A stretch of 64,000 nt of DNA from Kumtagia sp052180275 (GCF_052180275.1 NZ_CP197465.1:4402001-4466000); one strand, 5' to 3'; positions 32,352 to 41,765 are shown, counted from the stretch's first letter. A program made the numbers and translations. The notes: generated by a model from the letters alone, not told the origin.

Positions 32352-34667
32352 ATGGACAGCGAAAACAGAGAGTCGGGCAAGGCGGAACTCGACGAGGCGG
32401 CGCTTTTCTTTCACAAGTACCCGAGGCCGGGCAAACTCGAGATCCAGGCGACAAAGCCGCTCGGCAACCAGCGTGACCTCGCGCTCGCTTATTCGCCCGG
32501 CGTTGCGGCACCCTGCCTGGCCATCCGCGACGACCCGGCGACCGCAGCCGACTACACCGGACGCGCCAACCTCGTCGGTGTGATCTCCAACGGCAGCGCT
32601 GTACTGGGACTTGGTAATATAGGCCCCCTCGCCTCCAAACCGGTGATGGAAGGCAAGGCGGTTTTGTTCAAGAAATTCGCGGGCATAGACGTCTTCGATA
32701 TCGAAATCGACGCACCCGAGATCGAGCGGATGGTCGAAACCGTCGCCGCGCTGGAGCCGACCTTCGGCGGCATCAACCTCGAAGATATCAAGGCGCCGGA
32801 ATGCTTTGAAGTCGAGGAACGGCTGAAGAAACGCATGGGCATCCCGGTGTTCCATGACGACCAGCATGGAACCGCGATCATCGTCGGGGCGGCCGTGCTC
32901 AACGGCCTGGAGTTCGCCGGCAAGTCCATCGCCGATGTGAAGATCGTCACGTCCGGCGCTGGCGCGGCCGCACTCGCCTGCCTCAACCTCTTGGTCTCGC
33001 TCGGCGCCAAGGTCGAGAACATCTGGGTCACCGACCGTTTCGGCGTCGCCCACAAGGGCCGCGTCGAAGAGATGGACCGCTGGAAGGATCCCTATGTCAA
33101 GGACACCGAGGCGCGCACGCTGGCCGAGGTGATCCCCGGCGCCGACGTGTTCCTCGGCCTGTCGGCGGCCGGCGTGCTGAAGCCGGAACTGCTGGCGGGC
33201 ATGGCGCCGAAACCGCTGATCCTGGCGCTGGCCAACCCGACGCCGGAAATCATGCCGGAAGTGGCACGCGCCGCCCGGCCGGACGCCATGATCTGCACCG
33301 GCCGATCGGATTTCCCCAACCAGGTCAACAACGTCCTGTGCTTTCCCTATATTTTCCGCGGCGCGCTGGACTGCGGCGCGCGCGCCATCAATGAGGAAAT
33401 GAAGATGGCGGCGGTGCGCGCCATCGCGGCCCTCGCCCGCGAGGAACCGTCGGATGTGGCGGCACGCGCCTATTCCGGCGAGACGCCGATCTTCGGCCCG
33501 GATTTTCTGATCCCCTCGCCTTTCGACCCGCGGCTGATCCTGCGCATCGCGCCGGCGGTGGCGAAGGCGGCTTGCGAAACTGGCGTTGCGTCCCGTCCGA
33601 TCACCGATTTTCCGGCCTATGTCGACCGGCTGAATCGTTTCGTCTTCCGCTCCGGCCTAGTGATGAAGCCGGTATTTTCCGCGGCCAAGAACTCGACGGC
33701 CAAGCGCGTCATCTATGCCGACGGCGAGGACGAGCGCGTGCTGCGCGCCGCGCAGGTGGTGATCGACGAGCAGATCGCCCATCCGATCCTGATCGGGCGC
33801 CCGGCCGTCGTCGACGTACGGCTGAGGCGCTACGGTCTGCGCATCCGCCCCGGTACGGATTTCGAACTGATCAACCCCGAGGACGACCCACGCTACCGCA
33901 CCTATGTAGACCTGCTGATCGAACTCGCCGGCCGGCGCGGCGTCACCCAGGAGGCGGCGCGCACAATGGTGCGCACCGAGACGACGGTGATCGCCGCGCT
34001 TGCATTGCGCCGAAACGATGCCGACGCCATGATCTGCGGGCTGGAAGGCCGTTTCGAGCGGCATCTCCGGCACGTATCGCTGATCATCGGCCCACGGCCA
34101 AACGTGCGCGACCGCGACCTTTCGGCGCTGTCCATGCTGATTTCCAGCAAGGGTGTGCTGTTCTTCACCGACACCTACGTGACCATCGACCCGACGGCCG
34201 AGGAGATCGCCGAGATGACGATGCTGGCGGCCGAGGAAATCCGGCGCTTCGGCATCGAGCCGAAGGCGGCGCTGGTGTCGTTCTCGAATTTCGGCTCGCG
34301 CGACGCGCCGACCTCGCTGAAAATGCGCCGCGCCGCGGAAATCCTGCGGCGACAGGCGCCGGACCTCGAATGCGACGGCGAGATGCACGCCGATTCGGCC
34401 CTGTCGGAGGAACTGCGGCAGCGCATCTATCCGCATTCGCAACTGAAGGGCGAAGCCAATCTGCTGGTCTTCCCGAATCTGGACGCCGCCAACATCGCGC
34501 TGACCACGGCGAAGCAGATGCTGGACGCGCTGCATGTCGGCCCGATCCTGCTCGGAACTGACCGGCCGGCGCATATTTTGACGCCATCGGTGACCTCGCG
34601 CGGCATCGTCAACATGACGGCGCTCGCCGTCGTCGAAGCGGCGCAGCAGCGGGCGAGCGGGGCTTGA
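32352..34667 (+). CDS. maeB: NADP-dependent malic enzyme with C-terminal phosphotransacetylase-like domain
   Basis: 771 residues. Residues 1-430 are malic enzyme: ALAYSPGVAAPCLAI, GNIGPLASKPVMEGK, MGIPVFHDDQHGTAIIVGAA (divalent metal and catalytic region), and a Rossmann motif VTSGAGAAALACLNLL. Residues 440-770 resemble phosphate acetyltransferase (IYADGEDERVLRAAQV, RIYPHSQLKGEANLLVFPNLDAAN). This two-domain form is the rhizobial Tme/Dme type; the second domain is thought to be structural or regulatory rather than catalytic. It converts malate to pyruvate and CO2 with NADP or NAD. Coenzyme preference is not decided from sequence. ATG at 32352 follows an adjacent GTG. Confidence 0.94.
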   Translation: MDSENRESGKAELDEAALFFHKYPRPGKLEIQATKPLGNQRDLALAYSPGVAAPCLAIRDDPATAADYTGRANLVGVISNGSAVLGLGNIGPLASKPVMEGKAVLFKKFAGIDVFDIEIDAPEIERMVETVAALEPTFGGINLEDIKAPECFEVEERLKKRMGIPVFHDDQHGTAIIVGAAVLNGLEFAGKSIADVKIVTSGAGAAALACLNLLVSLGAKVENIWVTDRFGVAHKGRVEEMDRWKDPYVKDTEARTLAEVIPGADVFLGLSAAGVLKPELLAGMAPKPLILALANPTPEIMPEVARAARPDAMICTGRSDFPNQVNNVLCFPYIFRGALDCGARAINEEMKMAAVRAIAALAREEPSDVAARAYSGETPIFGPDFLIPSPFDPRLILRIAPAVAKAACETGVASRPITDFPAYVDRLNRFVFRSGLVMKPVFSAAKNSTAKRVIYADGEDERVLRAAQVVIDEQIAHPILIGRPAVVDVRLRRYGLRIRPGTDFELINPEDDPRYRTYVDLLIELAGRRGVTQEAARTMVRTETTVIAALALRRNDADAMICGLEGRFERHLRHVSLIIGPRPNVRDRDLSALSMLISSKGVLFFTDTYVTIDPTAEEIAEMTMLAAEEIRRFGIEPKAALVSFSNFGSRDAPTSLKMRRAAEILRRQAPDLECDGEMHADSALSEELRQRIYPHSQLKGEANLLVFPNLDAANIALTTAKQMLDALHVGPILLGTDRPAHILTPSVTSRGIVNMTALAVVEAAQQRASGA

Positions 34668-34698
34668 TAGGCGGCGCAGCCGATCCAGATCGGAAGCG

Positions 34699-35145
34699 CT
34701 AAGCCGCCTTTTCAGCCTGCTTGCGCTCGATCTGACCGATCGCGTCGACCACCGCATCGAAGGTCAGCATGGTCGAGGCATGGCGAGCCTTGTAGTCGCG
34801 CACTGGTTCGAGGTATTTCAGGTCGGCGAAGCGGCCTTCAGGCGGCGCGCCGTTTTCCTTCAACATTTTCAGCATCGTCTCGCGCACGGCGCGCAACTCG
34901 TCCGCCGTTGCGCCGACGACATGCTCGGCCATGATCGCCGAGGACGCCTGCCCCAGCGCGCAGGCTTTCACATCATGGGCAAAATCAGTGACCACACCGT
35001 CCTGCATCGCCAGATCGACCGTGACCGTCGAGCCGCACAGTTTCGAATGCGCCCGGGCCGAGGCGTCGGGATGCGGCAGGCGGCCGATGCGGCCGATATT
35101 GCCGGCAAAGCCGAGGATTTTGGCGTTGTAGACGTCGTCGATCAT
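34699..35145 (-). CDS. IscU/NifU-type Fe-S scaffold protein with two cysteines only
   Basis: 148 residues from ATG 35145. NAKILGFAGNIGRIGRLPHPDAS, SKLCGSTVTVDLAM and DVKACALGQASSAIMAEHV are typical of the IscU/SufU fold and supply two of its cysteines. In SufU the third ligand lies in an ARxKCATL segment; here the aligned stretch is YKARHASTML, with serine at the cysteine position and a histidine two residues before. The protein may bind clusters or metal differently, or be a degenerate scaffold. It converges on maeB and is divergent from folE. Confidence 0.85.
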   Translation of the reverse strand: MIDDVYNAKILGFAGNIGRIGRLPHPDASARAHSKLCGSTVTVDLAMQDGVVTDFAHDVKACALGQASSAIMAEHVVGATADELRAVRETMLKMLKENGAPPEGRFADLKYLEPVRDYKARHASTMLTFDAVVDAIGQIERKQAEKAA

Positions 35146-35615
35146 GGTTTTCGCCCACATCGGGCCGCGCGACCGCACGGCGCAAGCTTCGTCAGAAGGC
35201 AATATAGGTGTTCACCGCGATACCTGCACATGGAATTTGTGAGGCTCGGCGATCGATCCTCAGTCTGGGAATGCCACCCGTCCGTTTCGGCGCACGATCA
35301 TCGTCATCCCGGAAATGCATCTGTCGCGTATCCGGATGCAACGCGCCGGTTGCAAATTCCCGTCCGCCCGGCGGAGTCCGGATACGTTTTTGCGCTTTGA
35401 TATCAGTTGTCGAACGATCTGTACCAAGGGAGCGTCTTTCATTCGCCCGGCCCACCCTTATATAGTGACATGCCCGGGTAAGGCGTCTGACCGCGTCAGC
35501 GCCCGGGCAAGCCGTCACGCCATTTTTCGGGCACCGCAGGGTCAGGTGGCCGCGAGAGGCTGTGGTCCGTTCAACTCGTCGCCAGCCAAGCGGGCGACTA
35601 CGGGAGCCCCCTTTC
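35146..35615. other. 470-base divergent region upstream of folE
   Basis: No supported gene is found between the Fe-S scaffold start and folE. The region contains a TATAGT box near 35461-35466, possibly the folE promoter -10 element, and just after it a nested hairpin (35471-35509). The remaining sequence has short repeats of TCCGGAT without clear meaning. Confidence 0.5.
35471..35509 (+). promoter_or_regulatory. Nested hairpin in the folE leader
   Basis: Outer arms TGCCCGGG (35471-35478) and CCCGGGCA (35502-35509) enclose a second stem (GCG-CTGA paired with TCAGCGC, one bulged T, loop CCGCG). The structure would form in the folE leader RNA if transcription starts near the TATAGT box at 35461. 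There is no T-run, so a plain terminator is unlikely. Confidence 0.45.
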
Positions 35616-36254
35616 ATGGACGCCGTCGTCAAGAAGATCATGCCGCGCTCCGACTTCATGGACAAGCCGGAGACGCACCGCCCCACCCAGGCCGAGGTGG
35701 AGGCCGCCGTGCTGACGCTGCTGCGCTGGACCGGCGACAATCCGGACCGAGAGGGGCTGCGGGACACGCCGAAGCGCGTTGCCAACGCCTATCTCGAAAT
35801 GTTCAATGGCTACGACATGTGCCCGGCCGAGGAACTTGGCCGCACCTTCGAGGAGGTCGCCGGCTACGACGACCTGGTGATCGTGCGCGACATTCAGTTC
35901 CATTCGCATTGCGAGCACCACATGGTGCCAATCATAGGGAAGGCGCACGTCGGCTATCTTCCGGACGGCAAGGTCGTCGGCCTGTCGAAGATCGCCCGGG
36001 TCGTCGACATCTTCGCCCACCGGCTGCAGACGCAGGAGGCGCTGACCGCGCAGATCGCCGGCGTCATCCAGGAAGTGCTAAACCCGCGCGGGGTTGCGGT
36101 GATGATCGAAGCCGAGCATATGTGCATGGCGATGCGTGGCATCCGCAAGCAGGGTTCGACCACCCTGACCTCGACTTTCACCGGCGTGTTCAAGGACAAT
36201 CCCGAGGAACAGATCCGGTTCTTGACTATGGTCCGGGGAGGCCACGGAGGCTGA
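35616..36254 (+). CDS. folE: GTP cyclohydrolase I
   Basis: 212 residues from ATG 35616 (ribosome site CGGGAG). The zinc ligands are in HSHCEHHMVPIIG (about 94-106) and AEHMCMAMRG (about 163-172), and the GTP contacts are in LSKIARVVDIFAHRLQTQE. It opens GTP to dihydroneopterin triphosphate for folate and related pteridines. Complete, with typical length. hisI lies 37 bases downstream in the same direction, the common rhizobial order. Confidence 0.97.
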   Translation: MDAVVKKIMPRSDFMDKPETHRPTQAEVEAAVLTLLRWTGDNPDREGLRDTPKRVANAYLEMFNGYDMCPAEELGRTFEEVAGYDDLVIVRDIQFHSHCEHHMVPIIGKAHVGYLPDGKVVGLSKIARVVDIFAHRLQTQEALTAQIAGVIQEVLNPRGVAVMIEAEHMCMAMRGIRKQGSTTLTSTFTGVFKDNPEEQIRFLTMVRGGHGG

Positions 36255-36291
36255 AGCCTTCCGTGACCCGCCGGCTTCAGAGGAGCCGGTG

Positions 36292-36738
36292 ATGCCGGGT
36301 TATTTTCCAAAACCTTCCGCCGACAAGCACCTGCTTGAGAGCGGTTCCATCTTGATGCCGCGCTTCGACGCCGCTGGCCTCGTCACCGCCGTCGTCACCG
36401 ACGCCGACGACGGCGTGCTGCTGATGGTGGCGCACATGAACGCCGAGGCGCTGTCGCTGACGCTCAAAACCGGCATCGCCCATTTCTGGTCACGATCGCG
36501 TGCGTCGCTCTGGAAAAAAGGGGAAACGTCGGGCAATTTCCTGGAAGTCAAGGAAATGCGGGCGGATTGCGATCAGGACGCGGTCTGGCTGCGGGTGAAG
36601 GTGGCGGGGGACGGCGCGACGTGCCACACGGGCCGGCGTTCCTGCTTCTACAGGGTTGTGGAATTTGCGGACGGGGAACCTGGCCTCCGCGATGATGGCA
36701 GCGCTGTGCTCGGCGCCACGCCGCATGCGCATGGTTAG
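36292..36738 (+). CDS. hisI: Phosphoribosyl-AMP cyclohydrolase
   Basis: 148 residues from ATG 36292 (AGGAG six bases before). It performs the third step of histidine synthesis. Metal and substrate residues are in HMNAEALSLTLKTGIAHFWSRSR (about 46-68), ADCDQDAVW (Asp pair) and CHTGRRSCFYR (zinc cysteines, about 107-117). It has HisI only, not the HisIE fusion. A second ATG at 36355 would remove 21 N-terminal residues and is less likely given the ribosome site. Confidence 0.95.
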   Translation: MPGYFPKPSADKHLLESGSILMPRFDAAGLVTAVVTDADDGVLLMVAHMNAEALSLTLKTGIAHFWSRSRASLWKKGETSGNFLEVKEMRADCDQDAVWLRVKVAGDGATCHTGRRSCFYRVVEFADGEPGLRDDGSAVLGATPHAHG

Positions 36739-36817
36739 CTGGCACGCCTCTTTCCGCTTGGGATAGACATTCTTCACGCTTTCGATACGGCGTCGGCCGT
36801 ATAGAAGCGATGGGGAG

Positions 36818-37807
36818 ATGTGGGAGTGGAAGATGCTCGAATGGGCGTCGCGTCGAAGCAGGTTGTTGGATAGCGGCGAGGTCGGCGGCACGGTGGCGCA
36901 TGCGCCTGACAAGAGTGTCGCACCGCCAAAAAAATCCGGGATAGCGCTGGCGCTGGGCGGCGGGGCAGCGCGCGGATGGGCCCATATCGGCGTGCTCCGG
37001 GCGCTGGACGAGGCCGGCATCGAGATCAACATGATCGCCGGAACCTCGATCGGCGCGCTGGTTGGCGGCTGCTATCTGGCTGGCAAGCTCGACGCGCTCG
37101 AAGAATTCGCCCGCAGCCTGACCAAGCGACGCATCTTCGGCCTGCTCGACTTCCATTTCGGTGGCAACGGCCTGCTCGGGGGCATGAAGCTCGACGCGCG
37201 CATGCAGCAGCATATCAACGGCATGCGGTTCGAGGACTTGCCGAAACCGCTGGTCTGCGTGGCCACCGAAATCCGCACAGGCCATGAAATATGGCTATCC
37301 AGCGGCGCGTTGATCACCGCGATGCGCGCCTCCTATGCGCTGCCCGGCGTCTTCGAGCCGGTGACCGCAAACAAACGCGTGCTGGTCGACGGCGCGCTGG
37401 TCAATCCGGTCCCGGTCTCTGTTTGCCGCGCCTACGAGCAGCCCTTGGTCGTGGCGGTCAACCTGCACTACGACCTGTTCGGCCGCGCCGCTGTCATCAA
37501 GCACAGCGCCGGCGAGCTTGTGGTCGAAACCGACGGCCATTCGCGCATGCGCGGCGGTGGACGGGAATCCCGGCTCGGCATCAGCGGCGTGATGGTCGAG
37601 GCCTTCAACATCATCCAGGACCGCATCTCGCGGGCCCGACTCGCCGGCGATCCGCCCGACCTGTCGTTGCAGCCCAAGCTCGGCCATATCGGCCTGTCGG
37701 AATTCCACCGCGCCGACGAATCGATCCGTGTCGGTTACGAGACGACGAAGGAGCGGCTGGGCGAACTCGTCCGGCTGCAAAGCGTGCTCGAAGAAATCCA
37801 CTCCTGA
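36818..37807 (+). CDS. Patatin-like phospholipase (RssA type)
   Basis: 329 residues. The oxyanion loop LALGGGAARGWAHIGVL (about 44-60), the nucleophile elbow GTSIGALVGGC (serine near 73) and the catalytic aspartate in VDGALVNPVPVSVC (about 190) are all present. It hydrolyses an acyl ester of phospholipid or related lipid. The first 40 residues look disordered, and GTG/ATG choices near 36818-36833 leave the start uncertain by a few residues. It follows folE and hisI, which is a common order in Rhizobiales and not obviously functional. Confidence 0.9.
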   Translation: MWEWKMLEWASRRSRLLDSGEVGGTVAHAPDKSVAPPKKSGIALALGGGAARGWAHIGVLRALDEAGIEINMIAGTSIGALVGGCYLAGKLDALEEFARSLTKRRIFGLLDFHFGGNGLLGGMKLDARMQQHINGMRFEDLPKPLVCVATEIRTGHEIWLSSGALITAMRASYALPGVFEPVTANKRVLVDGALVNPVPVSVCRAYEQPLVVAVNLHYDLFGRAAVIKHSAGELVVETDGHSRMRGGGRESRLGISGVMVEAFNIIQDRISRARLAGDPPDLSLQPKLGHIGLSEFHRADESIRVGYETTKERLGELVRLQSVLEEIHS

Positions 37808-37986
37808 GCAGGCCGGGCGGGCCGGCAGGCCTGCCTTGGACCGACGGCGTTTGAATTTGGGCGCCGCCGGTATCGGGCATTGCCGGGTCTTTCGCGCTGA
37901 CGCGGTGCGATGCGGGAAGGATTTAGGAAAATAATCCTTTATCTTTTCCGCCTCTCTGCTATTGTGCGCCTCCAACGGAGGCTGGA

Positions 37987-38430
37987 ATGAACTGCACGGA
38001 ACGCGAAATTGAGCAGGAGACGTTGAAGCGCATCGCAACGATACTGCTCAAGCTCGCCGTTCTGGCCGATTTCCTTTGCGTCCTGCCGCTCTGGCTTCGC
38101 ATTCCCGTGCTGGCGCTACTGCGGCCGACCGAGGCTGTTGCGCGGGCGTTTGCCACTGAGCAGGCCGGCGGCGCGCTTGCCTTGCCCCCGGCCGTGGTCG
38201 GCAGGGCGGATGGCGATGGCTGCGCCGAGGCTTTGCGGCTCGCCTGCTGTTTCCGCGCACTGGCCCTGGTCTTCGGCGGCTTGCAGGGGTTTTTCGGACG
38301 GCGGCTGTTTCGCGGCGGACCGGACCGGCGTCTTGCGCAAAGCGTATTGGCGATGGCGTGGCGGGATCACGCATTGAAAGCGCGGCGTACGATGACCTCT
38401 CTTGGGGCCGGGCGCATCGACACGTCGTGA
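37987..38430 (+). CDS. Hypothetical protein with one membrane segment
   Basis: 147 residues. GGAGG at 37977-37981 precedes ATG 37987. The N-terminus is charged (TEREIEQETLKRI), followed by a hydrophobic stretch ILLKLAVLADFLCVLPLWLRIPVLALL (about 19-46) that could be one or two membrane helices. A second semi-hydrophobic part (about 80-115) has cysteines in CFRALALVFGG. I recognise no family. It lies alone between the patatin gene and recJ. Confidence 0.6.
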   Translation: MNCTEREIEQETLKRIATILLKLAVLADFLCVLPLWLRIPVLALLRPTEAVARAFATEQAGGALALPPAVVGRADGDGCAEALRLACCFRALALVFGGLQGFFGRRLFRGGPDRRLAQSVLAMAWRDHALKARRTMTSLGAGRIDTS

Positions 38431-38518
38431 CGGCCGGACGGCATGCCGGGTTGATACGTTGAGAATTCGAACGCCATCCGCATGGTGCGCTTGGCGGCAC
38501 AGGCGTTGGTGTTATCAG

Positions 38519-40330
38519 TCAAACCGGACTCACAGCGGCGTCGACGACCCTGAACTGCACGCTGCGCGACCCGTTCCAGTGGTTGGCCTGAACCTGGCCG
38601 GCGACGTGGATGCGATTGCCCCGGTTCCTGCCCAGGAATTCGCCGAGATCGCTCCCTGCGGCGCGAAACGCCATCGCCTGGATCGAGCCGCCGGCGTCGG
38701 AGCGCAGGTCGAGCTTGAGATGCGTGCTGCCGACCGACCTGATATCGCGCAACTGGTGCCGCGGCAGGACGAACATCGGCGCGGGATAACCCGAGCCGAA
38801 CGGACCAGCCTGTTCCAGCGCGTCGAGCAGGTTCTGCGTCGCGCCTTCGGCCGAAAGCGCGGCGTCGATCAGCAGGCTTTCCTCGTCGCGCAGCCGCGTC
38901 ACCTCGCTCGCGGCGCGCTCCTCGAAGAAAGCGCGCAGTTCGCCGAGCTTTTCGCGCCGCACGGTTATGCCCGCCGCCATGGCGTGGCCGCCGCCCTTGT
39001 CGATCAGCCCGAGCGCGAAGGCGTCGCGCACCAGCTTGCCGAGGTCCAGTCCCGGCACGGAGCGGCCGGAGCCGGTGCCGGTGCCGTTGGGATTGAAGGC
39101 GATGGCGAAGGCAGGGCGGCGGGCGTGGTCCTTCAGCCGCGAAGCCAGCAGCCCGACGATGCCCGGATGCCAGCGGTCGCTGCCGGTGACCAGCACCGCC
39201 GGCCCCGCACCGCCGGCAAGCTCGGCGTCGGCCTCGGCGCGCGCCTCCTGCAGCATCGCCTGTTCCAGCGCCTGGCGCTCCTGGTTCAGCCGGTCGAGCA
39301 CGGCGGCGATCTTTTCCGCCTCGACCGGATCGTCGGTCGCCAGCAGCCGGCTGCCGAGCGCGGCATCGCCTATGCGGCCACCGGCATTGATGCGCGGACC
39401 GATCACGAAGCCCAGGTGGAAGGCGTTGACCGGCTCGCCGATGCGCGAGGCACGGGCCAGCGCGGCCAGACCCACATTGCGCTGCTGGCAGATGGCGAGC
39501 AGGCCCTTGACCACGAAAGCGCGGTTGACACCGGTGAGCGGCACCACGTCGCAGACCGTCGCCAGCCCTACGAGGTCGAGCATCGACAACAGATCCGGCT
39601 GCGCCAGGTCGGGACGGCTGGCGCGCAGCAGCCGCGCCGTCTGCACCAGTGCCATGAAGACCACGCCGGCGGCGCAGAGATGCCCCTGCCCCGAAAGATC
39701 GTCCTCGCGATTCGGATTGACGATCGGCACGCCCTCCGGCAACGCGCCGCCGACCTGATGGTGATCGAGCACCACGACATCGGCGCCCGCCTGCCGTGCC
39801 GCCGCGATCGACGCGGCACTGTTGGTGCCGCAGTCGACGGTGACGATGAGACTGGCGCCACGGCCGGCGAGCTCGCGCATGGCGTCTGGGTTCGGGCCGT
39901 AGCCCTCGAAAATGCGGTCCGGGATGTAGATCTCGGCCTCAACGCCGAAATGCGCGAGAAACCGCTTCAGCAGCGCCGACGAAGCGGCGCCATCGACATC
40001 GTAGTCGCCGAAGATCGCGACCTTCTCCCGCCGTATGACGGCATCCGCCAGCCGTGCCGCCGCAGCCTCCATGTCCGTGAGCGTCGCGGGATCGGGCAGC
40101 AGGTCGCGGATGGTCGGATCGAGGAATTTTTCGACTGCTTCGGCCTGGACGTTACGCCCGGCCAGCACCCGCGCCACGATGTCCGGCACGCCGTGCCCCT
40201 GCGCGATGGCAAGCGCCGACATTTCCTGCCGCTCGCTCAGCCTATGCACCCAGGCGACGCCTGTCGCGGAGCGGCGCACGCCGAGAAACAGGCGCTTGTC
40301 GGCGCCGAACCGTTTTGCTGCTTCACTCAT
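38519..40330 (-). CDS. recJ: Single-stranded-DNA-specific exonuclease RecJ
   Basis: 603 residues from ATG 40330. DHH-family motifs in order: FGDYDVDGAASSALL (about 87), IVTVDCGTNS, VVLDHHQVGG (about 166), VGLATVCDVVPL, then the DHHA1 motif GGGHAMAAGITV and a C-terminal OB-type domain. It degrades ssDNA 5' to 3' in mismatch repair and recombination. The position downstream of glpX and hom is the usual Rhizobiales arrangement. In-frame ATG 40348 is six codons upstream and is possible. Confidence 0.95.
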   Translation of the reverse strand: MSEAAKRFGADKRLFLGVRRSATGVAWVHRLSERQEMSALAIAQGHGVPDIVARVLAGRNVQAEAVEKFLDPTIRDLLPDPATLTDMEAAAARLADAVIRREKVAIFGDYDVDGAASSALLKRFLAHFGVEAEIYIPDRIFEGYGPNPDAMRELAGRGASLIVTVDCGTNSAASIAAARQAGADVVVLDHHQVGGALPEGVPIVNPNREDDLSGQGHLCAAGVVFMALVQTARLLRASRPDLAQPDLLSMLDLVGLATVCDVVPLTGVNRAFVVKGLLAICQQRNVGLAALARASRIGEPVNAFHLGFVIGPRINAGGRIGDAALGSRLLATDDPVEAEKIAAVLDRLNQERQALEQAMLQEARAEADAELAGGAGPAVLVTGSDRWHPGIVGLLASRLKDHARRPAFAIAFNPNGTGTGSGRSVPGLDLGKLVRDAFALGLIDKGGGHAMAAGITVRREKLGELRAFFEERAASEVTRLRDEESLLIDAALSAEGATQNLLDALEQAGPFGSGYPAPMFVLPRHQLRDIRSVGSTHLKLDLRSDAGGSIQAMAFRAAGSDLGEFLGRNRGNRIHVAGQVQANHWNGSRSVQFRVVDAAVSPV

Positions 40331-40369
40331 TGTCGCAGGATAAGCCAAAGCCGGGGAATACCAAGCCGC

Positions 40370-40594
40370 TCAGGCATGTCGCGTCGCCGCATTGCGACGA
40401 TGCCATTCGTCGGCCGCATCGCCCATCGTCTTCTGCGCTCCGTCCTTAAGCCAGGTCATGAAGGGCCTGTCGAACTTGAAATCATCGCCACACTCTGATT
40501 GGAAAAAGCGCCGCACGTTCTGGGTGTTGCGATAGGATTTCGTGATCGGCGTGGCGCGCGAGATTTCATCAGCATGCCAGTCGAAGACCGTCAT
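40370..40594 (-). CDS. DUF6434 small protein
   Basis: 74 residues from ATG 40594, with AAAGGAACGCGAG upstream. The sequence FDWHADEISRATPITKSYRNTQ, NVRRFFQSECGDDFKFDRPFM, KTMGDAADEWHRR matches a short conserved domain known as DUF6434, sometimes linked to SAP domains. The role is unknown; the basic-aromatic surface might bind nucleic acid. It lies between glpX and recJ, on the same strand, and may be read with them. Confidence 0.8.
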   Translation of the reverse strand: MTVFDWHADEISRATPITKSYRNTQNVRRFFQSECGDDFKFDRPFMTWLKDGAQKTMGDAADEWHRRNAATRHA

Positions 40595-40673
40595 CTCGCG
40601 TTCCTTTCGCCAGGCGCCCGGGCAGCCGCAGCCCATGACGATTCGGCTGGAGCACGTCGCGCCCGATCATTGC

Positions 40674-41648
40674 CTACATCTTTTCAAGGTCCTGGTGCCT
40701 GGCCTTGATCTCGCGCACCGTGCGCGACGATGAACGCAGCACGATCGTATGCGTGGTGATCACGTCGCGGCCGAAACGCACGCCGGCAAGCAGGTTGCCG
40801 TCGGTGACGCCGGTGGCGGCGAAGATCACGTCGCCCTTCGCCATGTCCTCCGCCGAATAGACCTTGTCGAAATCGCTAATGCCCATCTTGGAGGCGCGCG
40901 CCCGCTTCTCCGGCGTGTCGATCATCAGCCTTCCCTGCATCTGGCCACCGATGCAGCGCAATGCGGCGGCCGCAAGCACGCCCTCCGGTCCGCCGCCCGA
41001 GCCCAGATAGATGTCGATGCCGGTCTCGCCCGGCTCCGTGGTGTGCATGATCGCGGCGACGTCGCCGTCACCGATCAGCCGGATCGCCGCGCCCGCCTCG
41101 CGCACCGCCTCGATCAGCCTGGCGTGGCGCGGGCGGTCGAGGATGCAGGCGGTGATCTCGCCGACCGGCACGCCCTTGGCCTTGGCGAGGTTTTCGATGT
41201 TGTCGCGCGGCGAAGCGTCGATGTCGACCGTGCCGGCGGCGAAGCCGGGACCGATGGCGATCTTCTGCATGTAGACGTTGGGCGCAAACAGCAGGCTGCC
41301 CTTGGCCGCCACGGCGATGACCGACAGAGCGTTGGGAAGGTTCTTGGCGCAGACCGTCGTGCCCTCCAGAGAGTCGAGGGCGATGTCGACGTCCGGGCCG
41401 CCGCCCTTGCCAAGGGCCTCGCCGATATGGAGCTTGGCGGTCTCGTCCTGTTCGCCCTCGCCAATCACCACCGTGCCCTTGATCGGCAGCTTGTCCAGTT
41501 CGGCATGCATCGCGCCGGCCGCCGCCTCGTCGGCCGCCTTCTCGTCGCCGCGCCCGCGAAACCGCGCCGCCGCGATCGCCGCGCGTTCGGTGACGCGCAC
41601 GATCTCCATTGCGAGGATGCGGTCGAGGCCGCCGGCACCCTTGACCAT
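40674..41648 (-). CDS. glpX: Class II fructose-1,6-bisphosphatase
   Basis: 324 residues of the GlpX lineage, dephosphorylating fructose-1,6-bisphosphate in gluconeogenesis. The metal and substrate motifs are VIGEGEQDETAKLHIGEALG (about 62-81) and DIALDSLEGTTVCAKNLPNA (about 88-107, with Ser in the position of the usual DPLEGT proline). Further blocks are GSGGGPEGVLAAAALRCIGGQMQGR and GDVIFAATGVTDGNLLAGV. GGGGGGA precedes the start. It follows hom by 117 bases in the same direction. Confidence 0.95.
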   Translation of the reverse strand: MVKGAGGLDRILAMEIVRVTERAAIAAARFRGRGDEKAADEAAAGAMHAELDKLPIKGTVVIGEGEQDETAKLHIGEALGKGGGPDVDIALDSLEGTTVCAKNLPNALSVIAVAAKGSLLFAPNVYMQKIAIGPGFAAGTVDIDASPRDNIENLAKAKGVPVGEITACILDRPRHARLIEAVREAGAAIRLIGDGDVAAIMHTTEPGETGIDIYLGSGGGPEGVLAAAALRCIGGQMQGRLMIDTPEKRARASKMGISDFDKVYSAEDMAKGDVIFAATGVTDGNLLAGVRFGRDVITTHTIVLRSSSRTVREIKARHQDLEKM

Positions 41649-41765
41649 CAGCTATTCCCCCCTGCGGGCATGTATCGCACTTGTGGCAAAGTAGCCGAAG
41701 CCCGGCAAGGCCGGAGGTCGCCATCCGAATATCGCTACTCCGAACAGTTGGCGATCGGAGTGATC

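Noticed and set aside
38402..40498. 698-codon open frame opposite recJ
   Set aside because: Antisense shadow of recJ; no domain resemblance and no ribosome site.
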